Origin: Labrenzia sp. R4_2
GTDB lineage: Bacteria; Pseudomonadota; Alphaproteobacteria; Rhizobiales; Stappiaceae
DNA: 64,000 nucleotides
Direction: 5' to 3'
Assembly: GCF_017743865.1 (NCBI RefSeq)
Contig: NZ_JAGHRJ010000001.1
Location: forward strand, 682,001-746,000
The translations under genes and the position numbers were made by a program. Position 1 is the first letter of the stretch. Every line of letters begins with the position of its first letter. Below, one piece after another: positions 39,963-48,387 of this stretch. The notes under the pieces were generated by a model, which ran no database searches, was not told the origin of the DNA, and was given only the letters and a program-made list of their open reading frames with translations.

Positions 39963-41483
39963 ATGCACAATCGCATTCATGATTTTCTGGATGATGCGGC
40001 CGCAAAACGGGGCGATACCGTTGCCATTCACGACTATGCCGACAGGGCATTTACCTGGAGCGAGCTGAAAGACGCGGCGGGCGAGGCCGAAGACCTTTTG
40101 CGCGCATTTGGCCTGAAGGCCGGTGACCGTCTGGTGATGGTCTTTGAAAACTGCGTCTCGGTTCCGGCGTTCTTTTATGCCGCCAGCCGTATGGACGCCA
40201 TCATAGTGCCGATCAACGCGCGCCTGACCGATGCTGAGCTGGAACGGATTTTTGCGCACAGTGATCCGAGCGTTGTCATGTTCAGCACGGATGTGTCGGA
40301 GGCAGCCAATGCCCATGCCGTTCACTTTGGCGCGGAGAAAGTGACCGGCAGCTTTGGCGAAGCCGCGCTCATGCGCCGCGAGGGGGCGGACGCCGAGCCG
40401 GTTTTTGCCGACGGCCGGGAGCAGGTGGCCCTGATGCTCTACACCTCCGGGACGACCGGAACGCCGAAGGCCGCCATGCTGACCCACGGCAATTTGAACA
40501 GTGCGGCGCTCGCCTCCGTTAAACTTCGCGGCCGCCGGGACAACGACGTGACTTATCTGGCGCTGCCCCTGTCGCACATTTACGGCTTTGTGGCTCTGCT
40601 TTCGGCAGCTGTCGCGCAAACAACATTGCGGCTTGAGCCAAGGTTTGATGTCGCACGGCTCTATGAGGCCTTGCAGACCGATGTCACGTTGTTGCCCGGT
40701 GTGCCGCAAATGCATGCCCACCTGTTTCACTACGCCCGGGCCCACAACAAAGCGAAATACGATGCCGGGCACCTGAGATTTGTGTCGTCAGGCGGGGCCC
40801 CGCTCGATCCAGCCTGGAAACGGGAAGCCGAAGCTTTTTACGGATTGCCGCTTCAAAACGGCTACGGCCTGACCGAAGGGGCTGCTGGCGTCTGTGCAAC
40901 CCTCAACGAGATCGGCGACCCAGATATCAGTGTGGGCCGGGCGATGGGCGAGTGTGTGTTGCGGCTGGATCTGGAGGCGCTGGGAGCAGAGCCGGACAAG
41001 GGGATTGGCGAGATCCTTCTTGGTGGCCCGCAAGTCATGAAGGGGTATTTTCGGGATCCGGAACGGACGGCGGAGGTCATGACGGCCGACGGTTTCTTCA
41101 AAACAGGCGATCTTGGCCGGTTCGATGCCGAAGGCCGCCTGCACATTGCTGGCCGGTCCAAGGAGCTGATTATTCGCTCCGGCTTTAACGTTTATCCGGT
41201 GGAGGTGGAGGGGATCTTGACCGACCATCCAGAGGTGATTGTTGCCGGTGTCGTCGGCCGTCCCGTGGAAGGCAATGAAGAGGTTCTGGCGTTTGTGAAG
41301 GTTGCCAAAGGCAGCCACGTGACCGAAGAGGACCTGAAAGCGTTCCTGCACGACCGGCTCGCGCCTTACAAGAGGCCAAGCAAGATCGTGATCGCCCATG
41401 AATTACCGGCCGCGCCCACCGGAAAAATCCTGAAATCCAAACTGATCGAGACCTTCGCGAAGGACCTAGCTGAGCCTGCATAA
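39963..41483 (+). CDS. pimA: Acyl-CoA ligase (AMP-forming), PimA-like
   Basis: A 506-aa ANL-superfamily enzyme that activates a carboxylic acid to its CoA thioester via the acyl-AMP. The phosphate loop is LMLYTSGTTGTPKAAMLTHG. The adenine/acyl site is LQNGYGLTEGAAGVCATLN, and the hinge is TGDLGRFDAEGRLHIAGRSK. The catalytic Lys is in APTGKILKSKL near the C-terminus. A ribosome site GGGAGGAAACGC precedes the ATG, 61 bp after pimE. A small hairpin overlaps its stop (41475-41493). It is the last gene of the beta-oxidation operon and probably its entry step for the imported acid. Confidence 0.9.
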   Translation: MHNRIHDFLDDAAAKRGDTVAIHDYADRAFTWSELKDAAGEAEDLLRAFGLKAGDRLVMVFENCVSVPAFFYAASRMDAIIVPINARLTDAELERIFAHSDPSVVMFSTDVSEAANAHAVHFGAEKVTGSFGEAALMRREGADAEPVFADGREQVALMLYTSGTTGTPKAAMLTHGNLNSAALASVKLRGRRDNDVTYLALPLSHIYGFVALLSAAVAQTTLRLEPRFDVARLYEALQTDVTLLPGVPQMHAHLFHYARAHNKAKYDAGHLRFVSSGGAPLDPAWKREAEAFYGLPLQNGYGLTEGAAGVCATLNEIGDPDISVGRAMGECVLRLDLEALGAEPDKGIGEILLGGPQVMKGYFRDPERTAEVMTADGFFKTGDLGRFDAEGRLHIAGRSKELIIRSGFNVYPVEVEGILTDHPEVIVAGVVGRPVEGNEEVLAFVKVAKGSHVTEEDLKAFLHDRLAPYKRPSKIVIAHELPAAPTGKILKSKLIETFAKDLAEPA

Positions 41484-41609
41484 AACGCAGGCCCCACAAA
41501 GGGTTGATCGAAGAAGATTGTCACAGAAACCAGCCTGTTTGCCGGGTTTTACCGGTCCGGCGAACGGCAAGTTTGAGAGAATGCACTTTATTCTTTCAAA
41601 TGAAAAATA

Positions 41610-41626
41610 ATTCCATATAGTGGAAT
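41610..41626. promoter_or_regulatory. Operator-like palindrome upstream of the DctPQM genes
   Basis: ATTCCA-TATAG-TGGAAT, a perfect 6-bp inverted repeat with a 5-bp spacer and the best example of the 17-bp motif also found at 28094 and 33406. It lies 30 bp upstream of the binding-protein gene. It has the size and form of IclR-family sites; an IclR gene ends this block. Confidence 0.6.
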
Positions 41627-41655
41627 AATCTAAGGTCGATGGAGGATGAGACCCT

Positions 41656-42723
41656 ATGAAAGTTTTGAAATCTTTGCTCGCAGGAGCGGTTCTTGCCACG
41701 GGGCTGAGCGCGTCCGCAGCCGTTGCGGAAACCACGATTTTTTATGGCCACGCAGGCCCGGCACGCGGCACCATTCCAACGGCACTGGAGTGGTTCAACA
41801 ACCGGATCGGTGAGCTGTCCGGCGGTGACATGAAACTGGACATCCAGTTCGGCGGCGCCCTGTTCAAGGCGAATGCGTCCGCCAATGCCATTGGGTTTGG
41901 TGTTGCTGACGCCGGATCGATCATCTCGGCCTATTTCCAGAAAGAAATGGCTGCCTACTCCATCGCTGATCTGCCGATCAGCGGGCCGAATGTCTGGGTT
42001 GGCCTGAAGGCCACAGACAAACTGATGCGCAATACGCCGGAAATCACCAAACATCTGGCCGATAAAAACTTGGTCTACATCGGGACCTTTACCGCATCAG
42101 ACGTCAACGTGGCCTGCACGGGCGGTGAAATCGCCTCGGTGAAGGATATCGCGGACAAGCGGATCCGCGGCGCCGGTGTCTACGGTAAGGTGTTCGGCCA
42201 AATGGGTGCCACCATGGTCAATCTCAGTGTCTATGAGGCTTATCAGGCGCTGAACAACGGCCTGATCGACTGCAGTCAGGGCTACACCTACATCATCCCG
42301 GCTTTGAAGTGGCACGAAGTGATCGACAGCTTCACGGTCCTGAACTGGGGTCAGATCGGCGGCTTCGGCATGTTCATGAACAAGCAGTCTTTCGATGCGC
42401 TGAGTGAAGAGCAGCAATCGATCATGCTGCAGACCGGTGAAGAACTGGCGGACGAGTTCGCCCAGACCGTCATGAGCCGGAATGCCAAGGCGCTTGAGGC
42501 CATGAAAGCCGGCGAATTCGAGCGGGATATCAAGGTGCTTGAGCTGAGCGTTGAGGACCGTGCTGCCATGAACGCTGCGACCCAGCCGTTCATTGAGGAG
42601 TGGAAGGAAAACGCAAACAGTGTTGGGTTCGACGCTGACAAGCTGATGGCGACCTACACAGAAGCCGTTGCCGATTACACCAAGGAGTTCGAAGAGAAGG
42701 GATATCCTTGGGAGCGCAACTGA
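41656..42723 (+). CDS. TRAP transporter substrate-binding protein (DctP family)
   Basis: A 355-aa periplasmic protein. The signal peptide is [20 protein letters not shown]..., with cleavage near AVAE. TRAP features are the start TTIFYGHAGPARGTIPTALE, the conserved GVYGKVFGQMGATMVNLSVY segment with VYEAYQALNNGLIDCSQGYT (the VY.ALQ..vvDG equivalent), and the C-terminal long helices. It binds organic acids and delivers them to the DctQM complex below. Placement between the pim-type operon and an IclR regulator suggests a carboxylate of that pathway. A GC hairpin follows the gene. Confidence 0.9.
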   Translation: MKVLKSLLAGAVLATGLSASAAVAETTIFYGHAGPARGTIPTALEWFNNRIGELSGGDMKLDIQFGGALFKANASANAIGFGVADAGSIISAYFQKEMAAYSIADLPISGPNVWVGLKATDKLMRNTPEITKHLADKNLVYIGTFTASDVNVACTGGEIASVKDIADKRIRGAGVYGKVFGQMGATMVNLSVYEAYQALNNGLIDCSQGYTYIIPALKWHEVIDSFTVLNWGQIGGFGMFMNKQSFDALSEEQQSIMLQTGEELADEFAQTVMSRNAKALEAMKAGEFERDIKVLELSVEDRAAMNAATQPFIEEWKENANSVGFDADKLMATYTEAVADYTKEFEEKGYPWERN

Positions 42724-42739
42724 TCGCTCAGACAAACAG

Positions 42740-42766
42740 CCGGGGCGGCAACCGCCCCGGTTTCTT
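42740..42766 (+). terminator. Hairpin between dctP- and dctQ-type genes
   Basis: CCGGGGCGG, loop CAA, CCGCCCCGG, then TTTCTT. A nine-pair stem with a short U-rich tail is probably a partial terminator that lowers membrane-subunit expression relative to the binding protein. Confidence 0.7.
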
Positions 42767-42784
42767 CAGCGGGGAGGGAACTTG

Positions 42785-43282
42785 ATGCTTGATCGGTTGG
42801 AGCGGATTTTTGTCGATGTGGCCGTGACCGCAACCATTCTGCTTGCAGTGCTGATATTTGCAGATGTCGTTGCATTGAACGTCTTCAATGCGTCTGTGCC
42901 GGATACGATCATCATCGTCCGCGAACTCATGGTTCTGGCAATCGTCATGCCCTTGGCCGCAGCAACGGCCCGCCGGTCTCACATTGCCGTGGAATTCGTG
43001 ACCAATTTCCTGCCCGACCGGGTTGTGAACTGGTTTGTCGTCTTTGGCGCAGCCTTCGGTGCGGTCGCGCTGATCCCGCTGATTTGGTCTGCAGCCCACG
43101 AATTCATCTATCAGTGGCAGACGGGCAATGCGTTTTACGGTGATCTTGGTCTGCCGCAGTGGCCAGGCCGCTTGGCGTTCGTTCTTGGGCTCGGTCTCTG
43201 CTGGATCCGGTTGGTGCTGATGCTGATCGGAGATGCGGTTTCGGCAATCCGCGGACGCGTGATCATTACCGGCACCCACTAA
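42785..43282 (+). CDS. TRAP transporter small permease (DctQ family)
   Basis: A 165-aa inner-membrane protein with four hydrophobic segments. The first is VAVTATILLAVLIFADVVAL, the second MVLAIVMPLAAATA, and the last GRLAFVLGLGLCWIRLVLML. The DctQ signature region RRSHIAVEFVTNFLPDRVV is present. The start is ATG 42785 (MLDRLERIFVDV), with GGGGAGGG upstream. It forms the permease with the large subunit encoded 50 bp downstream. Confidence 0.88.
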   Translation: MLDRLERIFVDVAVTATILLAVLIFADVVALNVFNASVPDTIIIVRELMVLAIVMPLAAATARRSHIAVEFVTNFLPDRVVNWFVVFGAAFGAVALIPLIWSAAHEFIYQWQTGNAFYGDLGLPQWPGRLAFVLGLGLCWIRLVLMLIGDAVSAIRGRVIITGTH

Positions 43283-43332
43283 GCCGCCTTCAGTTTTCAG
43301 TCTGACACTCAATACTTTCAGGGAATGTGTTT

Positions 43333-44673
43333 ATGGATCCGGCAACCATTGGCTTGATTGCGTTTGCCTTCATGCTCATCCTGCTGGCGATGCGCGTGCC
43401 GATCGCTTTTGCTTTGATCGGCGTTGCAACGGCCGCTGCCTTTATGATCTTCGCCCTGCGCACGGGCACCTTCATGCCGGAGCGGGCGTTCCGGGCAACG
43501 TCGGCGATGGTGTTTTCCAATTCGTTCGACCTGATCCATTCTTTCGATCTGTCGATGATCCCGCTGTTCGTGGCCTTGGGCAACATTGCCTACAAGGCGG
43601 GGATCACGACGGCGGTCTACAATTCTGCGCGCGTCTGGCTGGTGCAATTGCGCGGCGGGGTCGCCATGGCGTCCGTGATCGGTTGTGGCGGCTTTTCCGC
43701 AATCAGCGGTTCCTCTGTTGCCTGTGCCTCGACCATGGGCAAGATCTGTACGCCTGAGATGTTGCGGCTCGGCTACGATCCAAAGCTTGCAACGTCAAGC
43801 GTCGCAGCGGGCGGCACCCTCGGCTCTTTGATCCCGCCGAGCGTCCTCTTTATCATCTACGCAATCTTTACCGAAACCTCGGTCAGCAAATTGTTTGTCG
43901 CCGGTGTTCTGCCCGGAATTCTTACCCTTCTCGGCTTTCTTTTGGTGATTGCCGTCTGGATTGCCATGGATCCGAAGGTGGCTCCGGCGAAGGAGGCACC
44001 GGCAAGCCGGGAAGAGAAGATTCAGGCCGCCAAGGAAGCCTGGCCGGCAGCGCTTATCTTTCTGATTATTGTTGTCGGGATCTACGGCGGCTTCTTTACC
44101 GCAACCGCCGCTGCAGCAGTTAGCGTGGTGGTCACGACCGCCATCGGCTTCATGCAACGCCGGTTGAGCCTGCCGGATCTGTGGCATGCGGTGCGCGATA
44201 CAGTCATTCAGACGTCTTCGCTTTTCATCGTTGCTGCCGCAGCCAAGATCTTTGTTTCCGCCATTGCGCTCACGGGCATTGCCCCGGCTCTGGTTCAGGC
44301 CGTTTCCGAGGCGCAACTCAGCCCGGCCATGCTGCTCTTCTGCATCTGCCTGGTCTACATCCTTCTCGGCATGTTCCTCGATCCGATCGGCATCATGGTG
44401 CTGACCCTGCCGTTGATGATCCCGCTAGTTGAAGCAAACGGCATGGACCTTATTTGGTTTGGCGTTGTCGTGGTTAAACTGCTGGAGATCGGATTGATCA
44501 CACCACCGGTCGGTTTGAACGTCTTTGTGTTGGCTAACGTGGTTGGCAAGGAAGCTCCGGTTGGAACGATTTTCGCCGGTATCTGGCGCTTCCTGGCTGT
44601 AGACCTGGTCGTGCTTGCGCTGATCGTCAGCTTTCCTGCCATTTCACTCTTCCTGTCAGAAGCTGTGAAGTAA
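43333..44673 (+). CDS. TRAP transporter large permease (DctM family)
   Basis: A 446-aa sodium-coupled permease subunit with about twelve membrane segments. Signatures are VIGCGGFSAISGSSVACAST (the conserved first ion-binding hairpin) and AAGGTLGSLIPPSVLFIIYA. The second half mirrors this with LGMFLDPIGIMVLTLPLMIP and LLEIGLITPPVGLNVFVLAN. The ATG at 43333 is chosen over GTG 43327 because AGGGA lies 8 bp before it. It completes a DctPQM set. Confidence 0.92.
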   Translation: MDPATIGLIAFAFMLILLAMRVPIAFALIGVATAAAFMIFALRTGTFMPERAFRATSAMVFSNSFDLIHSFDLSMIPLFVALGNIAYKAGITTAVYNSARVWLVQLRGGVAMASVIGCGGFSAISGSSVACASTMGKICTPEMLRLGYDPKLATSSVAAGGTLGSLIPPSVLFIIYAIFTETSVSKLFVAGVLPGILTLLGFLLVIAVWIAMDPKVAPAKEAPASREEKIQAAKEAWPAALIFLIIVVGIYGGFFTATAAAAVSVVVTTAIGFMQRRLSLPDLWHAVRDTVIQTSSLFIVAAAAKIFVSAIALTGIAPALVQAVSEAQLSPAMLLFCICLVYILLGMFLDPIGIMVLTLPLMIPLVEANGMDLIWFGVVVVKLLEIGLITPPVGLNVFVLANVVGKEAPVGTIFAGIWRFLAVDLVVLALIVSFPAISLFLSEAVK

Positions 44674-44756
44674 CGTGGAGTTTCCGGATCTGGGCTATGC
44701 AAAGGCCAAGAGGTATTGGATAGATACAAAGTGGGACACCAATAAAGCGACAAAAT

Positions 44757-45551
44757 ATGCCCGATCTTAAGGATGACAAACGCTACGCGAATACTCTGGC
44801 CCGCGGTCTGAGCGTGCTCAGAGTTTTCCGCCCCACGGACAACGGGCTTGGGAACCTTGAGATATCCGAGCGCACAGGTTTGCCGCGTTCGACAGTGTCG
44901 CGCTTGACCTTCACCTTGTGCGCTTTGGGCTACCTCACGCACGGTCGCCATCACGACAAATACCGCCTTGGTCCATCGGCGCTCGCGCTTGGCAACATTG
45001 CGGCGGCTGCCTTCGGGTTTATCGAAACGGCAACGCCGATCATGCAGAAGCTCGCCAACGACACAAAAACACTGATCGGCGTTGCCATTCAGGACGACGG
45101 CGAGATGCTGATGGTGAAAACCTGGCGGCCGGAAAACTCAGCAACGATCTGGCTGAATGTCGGGTACCGGATGCCGGTCCTGAAATCGTCGACGGGGGCC
45201 GCCTATCTGGGGGCTCTGACCGATGAGGAACGGCGTAAACTGGTTGCACTTTTGCCCGGGGATCAGGCGGCAGAGTGCCGGTCCTTGTCCGTCAAATCAC
45301 AGGACCATCTGCTTGCGAATGGGTACATGTACTTGACTGGCGATGACCGGTTCTCCGCCTCGATCAATGCTCTGGCCACGCCGTACCGCCCGTCAGAATT
45401 CAGCGAGCCGGTGACGTTTTTGAGCGGCGCTGCGGCCGATGTCCTCACTGTTGCAAGGATGAAAGAGAGTGTCGGGCCGAAACTCGCCGGTGCGGTCGAG
45501 GAGTTGCGCGGGATAACTGGCCAGCATTATTCGCTGCTGCTGCCGGTCTAG
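44757..45551 (+). CDS. IclR-family transcriptional regulator
   Basis: A 264-aa regulator with an N-terminal winged helix (NTLARGLSVLRVFRPTD then ISERTGLPRSTVSRLTFTLC). The C-terminal effector-binding IclR domain contains VGYRMPVLKSSTGAAYLGAL and a late TFLSGAAADVLTVARMKES helix. It is 83 bp downstream of the DctM-type gene, same strand. It is the best candidate to bind the shared 17-bp ATTCCA motifs in front of the liv, pim and TRAP genes. Ligand likely an acid or CoA thioester of the pathway. Convergent with the malonate operon, 54 bp away. Confidence 0.9.
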   Translation: MPDLKDDKRYANTLARGLSVLRVFRPTDNGLGNLEISERTGLPRSTVSRLTFTLCALGYLTHGRHHDKYRLGPSALALGNIAAAAFGFIETATPIMQKLANDTKTLIGVAIQDDGEMLMVKTWRPENSATIWLNVGYRMPVLKSSTGAAYLGALTDEERRKLVALLPGDQAAECRSLSVKSQDHLLANGYMYLTGDDRFSASINALATPYRPSEFSEPVTFLSGAAADVLTVARMKESVGPKLAGAVEELRGITGQHYSLLLPV

Positions 45552-45605
45552 CAGTTGCCTCCCGTGCCGAAGCAGGGGAGGAAGGCAGTCATTGGTTGCT
45601 GGGAT

Positions 45606-47129
45606 TTATCCGGCTACCGGCGCAAAGAGATCAGCGTAGGTGTCCCGCAAGATGTTCTTTTGCACCTTGCCCATGGTGTTTCGCGGCAGAGTGTCGACAA
45701 CGATAAGCTTGCGTGGGTGCTTGAAGCGGGCAAGGCCGTCACTCACGGCTGCCTGAATGGCATCAAGATCGGGATTTGCACCGGGCTCCGAAACAATCAG
45801 ACCGACGACGGTCTCACCAAAATCTGCATGCGGGACTCCGATAACGGCACTTTCCAGAACGCCCGGTTGTTCATCGAGGATCAGCTCGATTTCCTTCGGA
45901 TAGATGTTGTAGCCGCCGGAGATGATCAGATCTTTGTTCCGGCCAACGATGTGAACGTACCCGTCGGCGTCGACCTTGCCGAGATCTCCGGTGATGAAGA
46001 ACCCGTCGTCCCGCAGTTCCGCAGCCGTTTTCTCCGGCATTTGCCAATAGCCCTTGAACACGTTTGCTCCCCGGACCTCGATCTGACCGACCTCACCGTC
46101 CGGCAAGGTGGCGCCGCTCTCCGGATTGGTGATTTTGAGGTCGACGCCGGGCAGGGGAAACCCGACCGTTCCTGCACGCCGCTCGCCGTCATAAGGGTTC
46201 GACGTGTTCATGTTGGTTTCGGTCATGCCATAACGTTCCAGGATCCGGTGCCCGGTGCGCTCTTCAAATCGCACATGGGTTTCAACTAAGAGCGGCGCGC
46301 TTCCGGAGATGAAAAGGCGCATGTGGCTGGTCAGGTCCTTGGTGAATCGGTCATCGTCCAGGAGCCGGGTGTAGAACGTTGGAACACCCATCATGGAGGT
46401 CGCCTTCGGCAGGTTGGCGATCATGGCGTCCAGATCGAACTTCGGCAGGAAGATCATGGAACCACCGGCTGCGAGCATCACATTGGTCGCAACGAACAGA
46501 CCGTGGGTGTGGAAGATCGGCAGAGCGTGCAGGAGCACATCCGTGTCGGAGAACTTCCAGTAGTCCGTCAGCGTTTCAGCGTTCGAAAGCAGGTTCGCCT
46601 GGGTCAGCATCGCACCTTTCGACCGCCCGGTCGTTCCGGAAGTGTAGAGAAAGGCTGCCAGGTCATCGGCGGACCGGTCGACAACATCGAAGGTGGCCGG
46701 CTTGGCTTTCGCAGTCTCGGTCAAAGACCCGGAGCCATCGGCATTGAGCGTTGCAATTTTGGCTCCAAGGCCGGTTGCGATCGGCGTGAGCGCGGCTTCG
46801 CTGCGCGCATCGCAGACAACATGCGCAGCACCGCTGTTCTCAATGAAATAGGTCAGCTCATCGACGGTGTAGGCCGTGTTGAGCGGCAGGAAAATCACAC
46901 CGGCCTGCGCACAGGCCGCATAGAGCGCAAGTGCCTCGGGCGACTTCTCAATCTGGGCTGCGAGCCGGTCGCCCGGCTTCAATCCGAATTCGGTCAAAGC
47001 ATGAGCAATCTGCGCCGCTTGTCCCAGGAAATCGGCGTGCGTGAGGGTTGCCCCGCTTGCTAGATGCAGAAAAGGCGTCGTCTTGCCGGCGTGTTTGCCG
47101 AACAGCTGATCAAAGAGCGGGTTGGCCAT
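45606..47129 (-). CDS. matB: Malonyl-CoA synthetase (malonate-CoA ligase)
   Basis: A 507-aa AMP-forming ligase of the MatB type. It starts MANPLFDQLFGKHAGKTTPF. P-loop FLYTSGTTGRSKGAMLTQAN, ILERYGMTETNMNTSNPYDG with the malonate-pocket region, hinge ITGDLGKVDADGYVHIVGRN and catalytic Lys in NTMGKVQKNILR are all present. The NPYDGERRAGTVG stretch is typical of malonyl-CoA synthetases. The start is placed at 47129; the frame runs to 47204 within the decarboxylase gene. The overlap with the decarboxylase gene by 20 bp shows coupling. Converts malonate, ATP and CoA to malonyl-CoA. Confidence 0.92.
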   Translation of the reverse strand: MANPLFDQLFGKHAGKTTPFLHLASGATLTHADFLGQAAQIAHALTEFGLKPGDRLAAQIEKSPEALALYAACAQAGVIFLPLNTAYTVDELTYFIENSGAAHVVCDARSEAALTPIATGLGAKIATLNADGSGSLTETAKAKPATFDVVDRSADDLAAFLYTSGTTGRSKGAMLTQANLLSNAETLTDYWKFSDTDVLLHALPIFHTHGLFVATNVMLAAGGSMIFLPKFDLDAMIANLPKATSMMGVPTFYTRLLDDDRFTKDLTSHMRLFISGSAPLLVETHVRFEERTGHRILERYGMTETNMNTSNPYDGERRAGTVGFPLPGVDLKITNPESGATLPDGEVGQIEVRGANVFKGYWQMPEKTAAELRDDGFFITGDLGKVDADGYVHIVGRNKDLIISGGYNIYPKEIELILDEQPGVLESAVIGVPHADFGETVVGLIVSEPGANPDLDAIQAAVSDGLARFKHPRKLIVVDTLPRNTMGKVQKNILRDTYADLFAPVAG

Positions 47130-48387
47130 CGGTCGGGCTCCTGTTGAGTGTTTTTTCAGCGGCCGCGCTGAGCGACTTGATATCCGAAGAGGCCGCAATT
47201 TCATGGGAGGTGGCGAAGCGCTCGTGGTTTTGCGAGACCTTCGACAGATTGTAAAGGTAGTTGACCATCACGCCGGCGGATTGCTGTTGACCCTTTTCAG
47301 AAAGGTCGGCGTCTGCATGAACCTGATAGACCTGCGCGCCGTTGCCGAGATGGAAGCGGGCCACTGGATCAAGCGGCAATCCGTTCCTGCGTTTCGCTGC
47401 GATCAGATAATGGGCCGCGAGCGCCTTGAGCTGCTTTGGATCGTCGGGAAGCGGACCGAGATCGTTTTTTTCAATCCAGTTCCGGAAACCCGGAATTGGC
47501 GACAGCGTCACGAAGGTTTTCAGGCTCGGCAATTCCAGAGAAAGATCTGCAGCAACCTGTTTGATCAGAGAGTTGCCGAAGGAAATCCCCGCCAGCCCCT
47601 TTTGGCAGTTCGAGATGGAATAGAAAACCGCCGTATTCGCGTCTTCTGCCTCGATATGCTCCCGTTCTTCGCTCAACAGCGCTTGGATAGATGAGGGAAC
47701 ACCTTTTGTAAGGGCGACTTCCACGAAGATCAGCGGTTCGTCCGGCATGGTGGGGTGGAAGAAGGCGAAGCAGCGCCGGTCAGCGGGCTGCAGGCGCCGT
47801 CTTAGATCATCCCAGCTGTCGATGGCGTGCACCGCTTCATATTCAATGATCTTTTCAAGGATATTGGCCGGGCTTTCCCAATTGATCGGTCTGAGCACGA
47901 GGAACCCTCTGTTGAACCAGCTTGCGAACAAATGGCCAAAGTCGACATTGAGGGCTTGCAGTGCGTCGTCCTCCCTACTGAAGCGCAGGAGATCGGCGCG
48001 CATGGCAACCAAGGACCGGGTGGCGTCCGGCACCTGGTTGAGCCGGCGGATCAGTTCCTGCCGGCGCGGTTCGGCGGCACGGACCAAGGTTTCGTAGCTG
48101 GTTTTCGTTTGCCCCTTTTCATAGGTCTCAAGTGCTGCGCGAAGGTCCTGAGGTGAGACGGCCATGTCTTCGGCCAAGTGCCGGAAGAAGGACAGTTTTT
48201 CGTCTTCCTCCGCAGTTTCATAGCGGTCGAGGATGATCCGGGCGATCGTGCTGCCCGAAACCTCGCCCGACGCACCCAAAAGCGCGGCGGTGAGTTCCTC
48301 CATGGGCCGGTTGTCGGAGCTTCCTGGAAGAAACGTCCGGTACCGGCGGTCAAAGATCGAAGACAGCAGATCGGCCAAAAGGGTCAT
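47110..48387 (-). CDS. matA: Malonyl-CoA decarboxylase
   Basis: A 425-aa MCD-family enzyme converting malonyl-CoA to acetyl-CoA and CO2. An N-terminal helical domain is followed by the GNAT-like catalytic domain: FHPTMPDEPLIFVEVALTKG, FYSISNCQKGLAGISFGNSL and PLDPVARFHLGNGAQVYQVH (catalytic Ser and His regions). The start is ATG 48387 (MTLLADLLSSIFDRRYR), overlapping the stop of the large permease gene (ATGA). With the synthetase it forms the MatA-MatB pair that lets the cell grow on malonate. Confidence 0.93.
   Translation of the reverse strand: MTLLADLLSSIFDRRYRTFLPGSSDNRPMEELTAALLGASGEVSGSTIARIILDRYETAEEDEKLSFFRHLAEDMAVSPQDLRAALETYEKGQTKTSYETLVRAAEPRRQELIRRLNQVPDATRSLVAMRADLLRFSREDDALQALNVDFGHLFASWFNRGFLVLRPINWESPANILEKIIEYEAVHAIDSWDDLRRRLQPADRRCFAFFHPTMPDEPLIFVEVALTKGVPSSIQALLSEEREHIEAEDANTAVFYSISNCQKGLAGISFGNSLIKQVAADLSLELPSLKTFVTLSPIPGFRNWIEKNDLGPLPDDPKQLKALAAHYLIAAKRRNGLPLDPVARFHLGNGAQVYQVHADADLSEKGQQQSAGVMVNYLYNLSKVSQNHERFATSHEIAASSDIKSLSAAAEKTLNRSPTDGQPAL

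Noticed and set aside
38366-39976. 536-codon minus-strand frame opposite pimD/pimE.
   Set aside because: Shadow frame; the plus strand encodes two complete enzymes with family motifs and tight spacing.
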